Source of the DNA: Balneolales bacterium
GTDB taxonomy: Bacteria > Bacteroidota > Rhodothermia > Balneolales > Balneolaceae
Assembly: GCA_022360375.1 (NCBI GenBank)
Contig: JAKSCW010000343.1
Location: 1-7,614 of the forward strand
Direction: 5' to 3'
Length of the DNA: 7,614 nt
The translations under genes and the position numbers were made by a program. This document shows positions 6,301 to 7,614 of this stretch, one piece after another. Numbering within the stretch: position 1 is the first letter of the stretch; every line of letters starts with the position of its first letter. The notes under the pieces are model-generated. The model saw only the letters and a list, made by a program, of their open reading frames with translations, was not told the origin of the DNA and did not search any database.

Positions 6301-7523
6301 GGTAACACCGGAGTAACTCCCCCGGAAATGGCACGTGCCTGAAGCTCAACCCCGAGGATTACAGAATTGTCAACACTGGATCGGATTCTTGCTGCAAGTT
6401 CCCCGGTTTCTATTATGTAATTGAAAAACCGGTTACTGCTTGTACTTCCACCTCCAGTTGCGTTGTTGGTGGTCACATTCCACTGGTATCTTCCACTTTT
6501 TAAGCTAGTTATTGCAGGGTATTCTATTACCGTATTTGTAGTGGTGCTTACCCATATAGGAACCGTAACATCCACACCTTGCTGCTGAATTATCTGCAAT
6601 AAATTTACTGTATAGTTTGAAGCCTCCGGAACATCTTCCCAGCGGAATTCAATGGTTGGTTCTGAGAAAAAAGTCTCATCTGATTCGGGAGAAATCAAAT
6701 CAGTTCTGGGAACTGCATTCGGATCGCTATAAGTAAATGGTACAATTCCTCCGAATACAGGGCTTGTAAATGCAGGATTATTCTCCTGGTATACATTTAA
6801 TACCGTGTAACTATACTCCTGATTTGGATTCAGGGGTGGTGCATCTTCTGTAAATGGAGACAATTCATTAATTGCGCCATATTCTGCCGTTGTGTTTTTG
6901 GTAATATATTGCCAGACAATTGTAGCTCCCTCAATAGAAATATCTCCATTTTCATCTTCTATGATATCGAACGGAGTACTTGAAAGAATTAGCCAGTATG
7001 AAGGTACTCCGGATACTGCGGTCCATTGAAATATTGGAGTGGGATTTGTTATTACACCCCGAGGCTCAATTATAGTTGGAGCTTCTTCTGCTTCAATGAG
7101 CAGAAGAATTTCATTAGAATAAAGTATGTCCCCCGGGTTAGTCTCAAAATCCTCCTGAATGTCGGCAGTAATGCGTTCACTGGAATTCGTAATTCTTGCA
7201 AAATAGCGGCCGGCATCTAAGCCAATATTATCTGGAATGAACTCGGAATTGGTTCCGGACACATCCAATTCCAATGTATTGTAAATATTGGCAGACCTGC
7301 CAATGACCAGTTTTGCATTTCTACCATCAAGATTCAATGCATTGCCATCTATTCCGGTCCATGTAATTCTGAATATCTCGTCTTTTTTTAAAAGCAGTTT
7401 TGTACTGAACTCACCATCAGTGTCTCGAGACTCAGCCGGCTGAAGTATTAAAGTCTGACCAAACGCAGAAACCGAAATAAATACAAATATGAAGGTGCTA
7501 AAAAGCTTCAATCTTTTTGTCAA
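372..7523 (-). CDS. Giant secreted multidomain surface protein: tandem carboxypeptidase-regulatory-like repeats with a FlgD-like C-terminal sorting domain
   Basis: One unbroken frame of 2383 codons ends in TAA (374..372). Domain order by residue: signal peptide 1-22; beta-rich domain 24-145; two FN3/Ig-like domains 148-370; divergent PEGA-like unit 374-456; sixteen CarboxypepD_reg-like units 459-1842; FN3-like domain about 1843-1940; two bacterial Ig-like (BIG_2-type) domains about 1941-2044 and 2045-2136; ZU5-like stretch 2137-2273; FlgD-like/type A sorting domain 2274-2383. No catalytic motif, membrane helix after the signal peptide, lipobox or cysteine is visible. Such arrays normally act as stalks, adhesins or glycan-contacting surface proteins; the actual ligand is unknown. 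The start is not ATG: an in-frame TAA (7526..7524) precedes the TTG at 7523, and no Met codon occurs before residue 763. TTG at codon 1 or codon 5 (7511..7509) is therefore the only option I find that keeps the signal peptide. The gene is probably cotranscribed with the PorV-like gene behind it. Function beyond surface display is not assignable. Confidence 0.95.
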   Translation of the reverse strand: MTKRLKLFSTFIFVFISVSAFGQTLILQPAESRDTDGEFSTKLLLKKDEIFRITWTGIDGNALNLDGRNAKLVIGRSANIYNTLELDVSGTNSEFIPDNIGLDAGRYFARITNSSERITADIQEDFETNPGDILYSNEILLLIEAEEAPTIIEPRGVITNPTPIFQWTAVSGVPSYWLILSSTPFDIIEDENGDISIEGATIVWQYITKNTTAEYGAINELSPFTEDAPPLNPNQEYSYTVLNVYQENNPAFTSPVFGGIVPFTYSDPNAVPRTDLISPESDETFFSEPTIEFRWEDVPEASNYTVNLLQIIQQQGVDVTVPIWVSTTTNTVIEYPAITSLKSGRYQWNVTTNNATGGGSTSSNRFFNYIIETGELAARIRSSVDNSVILGVELQARAISGGVTPVLPFFVQNSTHVDSLVAGRYELTAVKDGYETGTAQAVINDDQRTSVTINLVPFPSSIQGIVEDENGDKIDDSEVLLTNLSSGEEKIAVTNSNGEFSVSLEQGSYEIDISKSGYISPSTEIVTVDLNEQKNIAIPFVLTNDQATVSGFVFNEDGNAVQQADVTISNAARSYTAKTNGSGAYQFTVGSGDWTIAVEKTGFIKPADIDVSLSTGDIQQNVDFVLTGNANQITGFVRERIFNEDGSTGTTTFSDILVTAIPKVGTPVTARSGLNGQYTLSLKSGSYTIQATEKNYTSDKDRELFIGIAVGETISGIDFELTPNPSSISGSILLPNGNGIDDATVSIPNVGTTQTSASGYFSMSVPSGTHTVSVVKPGLVSPDPKTVTVNVGQNLTGVDFEMIPNAGSISGTVNSGGEVLSNVTLTAINTASGSRNQVLNELDGAYSFNLQSGNWYIKAEKTGFIPDSTALLNVGAGQQLVNQNFTLQENLTTLRGTITDGVNPVGNVDVIVTKIGDEDFNQTTITQVNGTYALALPSDESYQVLASKNGYRNSSDKTDGLIAGSTEVVDFSLTANPSSVSGTTNTTGGGILSDVKIVAIDTSDRRVDSTNTDNDGTYVLGLDPGTYILEATRPGYSPSSTNTTLSIGQNISGISFNLAENFVFINGTIVTESDTGIENVFVNLSRIGGGGASAVTNQDGTFTISGLTGGVYSIELSKAGFISEVVNEEADDGDFLTINTVLEQKNGGMSGVITDENGLSVSEATVTATSSEGINYIAISDANGVYNLTSLEISDYQVNASKTGYTSGNATLTSITDGDLEKTGINVNNLIPNNGVLSGFITDENSNTAIKDVQISATGERGAGFALTSASGEFSITNLVPDSYTLISSKQGYKSDTVLVDIDPGSPVETVNRTLLPNNGTITGIVADPNGTPLPFRVTLIASSNSNSYIVQSNDQGEFIFEGVETGVTYTITTDIYREGYKNVEVLVTVPAGEPQTVLEEAITVIVEQAEISGSTGVAESSVQLLDANTSEIIRLISSNSNGEYSFDFLPEGSYRVTAQLPGYTFSPDTSDIITVSFDGSRTQNFTSIQNIGTLSVEVIDELNAGVPNVDITIISADTSIILNKKTSANGLAIFNDIQATTYYVVRPSKEGFTASPESREIELSSGDSISTRFSLTANNSMLSGIVNSLNGTTEIPENAVDVRAIFSTTGQAFNTLTNSSGEYSFESLAPGSYSIIASKSGFVNDTVSVDLEPGESLTADNLLLGSAAINIQGTVRFKGAPAEGVEVSALSTSSFDTETNRNGIFRFNDVPVKTGSTDTTLYQVKVTSGVFSKNYLIEAVSSQIGTTIVVPVTNLPSGQINLTVTDGVDPLDGAEVIFGISGGESETIITGEDGSYSSSENLREGSYVASVSKQGYLFPQNTITIDLPSDTTILDTDILLPYVQVEVSEILANAETKVAVVNRPGFDNTGATGTLFYKKNSDAVFSELGMSQIGDTLQAFIPALNSTEEISFYTIIDDSLLNNRFISSQATIIPLASGILSNILITPNVNRQNLRVGDSFNLTLTARDGISESLEDEFTGENPQGVISWEVANEMSGIELSNQNGTSILLRAIEEGSYTVRVSANLGGTTLSTNLEIDVSNIPLREIIVSAPGKQLNNSEEHLFNYSAIDTSGNAVFLGDGLSWSVNPPTSATIDSRGLLTPSNSSVFGSFTVSIFDSLSGLTGTSELIELVARIQPDEQYRLINGNGLELELPIGSVDIPSQVSLNETVPPSTKKFIFAQGSDESYTVGDRIYVLSFSGGDLQNEALLSLPVDTTISELNTGQREIARFNFTTLQWQILNQVSGKTSRAFSEGTVAIENLGQFAVMAANEPLGLRYPAVLPSPFSPDIAPVKIGYWLDTAFPPAKVSIKIYNIRGELVRTLLEDDLQQPGRYGSASGEKEITWDGLTNDGRMARNGRYVIQIKAEDQQREDVKLLQVVLIK
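375..704 (-). other. C-terminal FlgD-like / type A sorting domain of the giant protein (residues 2274-2383)
   Basis: Key blocks in order are LPSPFSP (2282-2288; family form NPF-x-P), a hydrophobic I-x-Y strand (IGYWLD), VSIKIYNIRGELVRTL (2308-2323), ITWDGLTNDGRMARNGRY (2343-2360), and a final strand VKLLQVVLIK that ends on Lys. In type IX cargo such a domain is recognised by the translocon and PorV, then removed when the protein is attached to surface lipopolysaccharide. FlgD-like Ig domains also occur at C-termini without proven export by this route, so the role is probable rather than certain. About ten extra residues (PGRYGSASGEKE) lie between the G-x-L-V-R-T-L strand and the W-D-G strand compared with the compact family form. 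Confidence 0.75.
705..1115 (-). other. ZU5-like stretch preceding the sorting domain (residues about 2137-2273)
   Basis: The order is: a G-x-x-L-x-x-P strand (NGLELELPIGSVDIP), a long irregular part with YTVGDRIYVLSFSGG, then EALLSLPVDTTI, FNFTTLQWQIL, and finally TVAIENLGQFAVMA. A polynomial run ending in a W-x-x-L strand and then L-G-x-F-A-V-M just before a FlgD-like tail is a layout I associate with ZU5-like modules in large secreted proteins of Bacteroidota and related phyla. The assignment is tentative; it could instead be an unnamed Ig-like linker. Confidence 0.45.
1116..1997 (-). other. Post-array FN3-like domain and two bacterial Ig-like domains (residues about 1843-2136)
   Basis: The first segment (about 1843-1940) contains TGATGTLFYKKNSDAVF, then GMSQIGDTLQAFIPAL and ISFYTIIDD. 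This is a layout seen in secreted proteins of this group as an FN3-like domain with a Y-x-x-x-x-x-x-F strand. The next two (about 1941-2044 and 2045-2136) have the BIG_2-type plan. Each opens with an I-x-V/I-x-P strand (ILITPNV, IIVSAPG), carries a Trp strand (VISWEVANE, LSWSVNPP), a turn before a hydrophobic strand (NQNGTSILL, DSRGLLTPS), and ends with a T-V strand. They probably space the repeat array away from the sorting domain. Family assignment is from pattern only. Confidence 0.55.
1998..6404 (-). repeat. Protein-level tandem array of about 17 carboxypeptidase-regulatory-like beta domains (residues 374-1842)
   Basis: Approximate unit starts by residue are 374, 459, 546, 630, 725, 806, 890, 977, 1061, 1146, 1235, 1320, 1410, 1491, 1580, 1669 and 1757. 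A typical unit reads S-h-x-G-x-h early, then a strand ending in V-x-h, a turn N/D-x-x-G-x-Y/F-x-h (TNSNGEFSV, NELDGAYSF, DNDGTYVLG, DANGVYNL, NSNGEYSF), G-x-Y-x-h-x-h, K-x-G-Y/F (KSGYIS, KTGFIK, KTGYTS, KQGYKS), and h-x-x-G-x-x-h-x-x-h-x-F-x-L. This is the CarboxypepD_reg-like/CNA-B-like fold, a seven-stranded sandwich. The first unit is divergent and PEGA-like. The Lys-x-Gly-Tyr motif is lost or altered in a few units, such as 1320-1408 (REGYKN) and 1410-1490 (LPGYTF). Units differ enough that the DNA shows no obvious direct repeats, so this is an old array. Boundaries are by eye, within a few residues. Confidence 0.88.
6414..7082 (-). other. Two N-terminal FN3/Ig-like domains of the giant protein (residues about 148-370)
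   Basis: Each domain opens with a proline-marked strand and then a tryptophan strand: IIEPRG...PTPIFQWTAVSGVPSYWLIL (residues 151-170 and on) and LISPESDETFF...IEFRWEDVPEASNYTV. The shared pattern P-x-F/I-x-W-x-x-V-x-x-A/V-x-x-Y is the usual mark of fibronectin type III-like domains in Bacteroidota surface proteins. Both end in a strand carrying YSYTVLNV or RYQWNV. A Gly/Ser/Asn-rich loop (ATGGGSTSS, residues 355-363) lies in the last strands of the second domain. The segment before them (24-145) is also beta-rich, but I cannot assign it to a family. These domains would be exposed at the mature N-terminus, far from the C-terminal anchor, and so are candidates for the business end. Confidence 0.65.
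7458..7523 (-). other. Signal peptide of the giant protein (residues 1-22)
   Basis: The N-region TKRLK is positive, the core LFSTFIFVFISVSAF is hydrophobic, and cleavage most likely falls after Gly22 in SAFG|Q, leaving Gln23 first. No cysteine lies near the cleavage site, so this is a signal peptidase I substrate and not a lipoprotein. If translation began at the TTG of codon 5, the peptide would read (M)KLFSTF..., which is still a workable signal sequence. The signal peptide therefore does not decide between the two starts. Confidence 0.88.
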
Positions 7524-7537
7524 TTATAAATACGCAC

Positions 7538-7549
7538 TTTATCGATAAA
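7538..7549. repeat. 12-base perfect palindrome TTTATCGATAAA in the leader
   Basis: The sequence equals its own reverse complement across all 12 bases and does not extend further (C on both flanks of the plus strand). It lies 15-26 bases upstream of the TTG start, between the possible -10 box and the -35 position, which is where an operator would sit. A chance A/T-rich palindrome is a fair alternative. Confidence 0.4.
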
Positions 7550-7556
7550 CCCAGAT

Positions 7557-7574
7557 GTTTCTTAAGCTAGAAAC
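7557..7574. repeat. Short inverted repeat (6-bp stem, 6-base loop) in the leader
   Basis: GTTTCT and AGAAAC pair across the loop. On the minus strand it overlaps the TAG that would end a hypothetical upstream frame. The stem is short and mostly A-T, and no T-run follows on the minus strand (ATCTGGG comes next). It is a poor intrinsic terminator and may be meaningless. Confidence 0.25.
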
Positions 7575-7614
7575 TTATAATTGAATCTCTAAATAACATT
7601 TCAGGCATGTATGC

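Larger units (their letters stand above)
7524..7614 (-). promoter_or_regulatory. Leader of the giant gene, with a possible promoter whose -10 box touches the TTG start
   Basis: This is the only non-coding stretch in the window (91 bases). It has no recognisable ribosome site. A TATAAT occurs at 7528..7523, sharing its last T with the TTG start; read as TATAATTG it matches the Bacteroidota -7 element TAnnTTTG with one mismatch. No good -35 or -33 element sits at the right distance (GGTTTA at 7551..7546 is poor). A second weak match, TAAGTTTC (7577..7570), would give a leader of roughly 40 bases. One minus-strand frame is open from the right edge to a TAG at 7569..7567 and could be the tail of an upstream gene, but 15 codons cannot support it. 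Confidence 0.3.

Noticed and set aside
1998..6404. DNA-level tandem repeat, CRISPR-like or slippage array
   Set aside because: The periodicity exists in the protein (about 85 residues). At DNA level units are strongly diverged, with no identical spacers or short-period repeats visible.
7518..7523. TTGACA, a perfect -35 hexamer, at the very start of the giant gene
   Set aside because: Seventeen bases later the -10 position reads TAGCAC, a poor match, and a promoter there would start transcription inside the signal peptide. It is simply the codons TTG ACA.
7567..7614. Possible 3' end of an upstream minus-strand gene (open from the edge to a TAG at 7569..7567)
   Set aside because: Fifteen codons open by chance is common; a second frame is also open for 12 codons. 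Nothing in the residues is recognisable.

Overview
The window looks like chromosome from a member of the Bacteroidota or a close relative in the FCB group; a marine Balneolota/Rhodothermota-type lineage is my guess. Three things support this. The downstream gene carries a PorV/PorQ-type outer-membrane signature. The large protein ends in a FlgD-like/type A C-terminal secretion domain. Both proteins have a signal peptide that places glutamine at the predicted mature N-terminus (AFG|Q and GFG|Q), a Bacteroidota habit. Genus cannot be fixed from this sequence alone.

Layout: almost the whole window is one minus-strand gene (372..7523) encoding a 2383-residue secreted protein. In order it has a signal peptide, an N-terminal beta domain, two fibronectin/Ig-like domains, and a long array of about 17 tandem carboxypeptidase-regulatory-like beta domains of 80-95 residues each. 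Three further Ig-like domains, a ZU5-like stretch and the C-terminal FlgD-like sorting domain follow. The reading frame is unbroken and the protein contains no cysteine. Immediately behind it, with no intergenic base and in the same phase (TAA then ATG), begins a PorV/PorQ (UPF0164)-family outer-membrane beta-barrel gene, cut off by the window's left edge (1..371). The remaining 91 bases (7524..7614) are the leader of the giant gene. They hold a TATAAT box touching the TTG start, a 12-base perfect palindrome and a small hairpin.

How they may work together: the giant protein has the architecture of a surface stalk or adhesin that crosses the outer membrane by a type IX-like route. In known type IX systems PorV is the barrel protein that receives the cargo's C-terminal domain. 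The abutting genes therefore suggest a cargo plus dedicated PorV-like partner, made from one transcript with coupled translation. This pairing is inference; the domain content and the junction are read directly from the sequence. No RNA genes, mobile elements, CRISPR arrays or clear terminators were seen.
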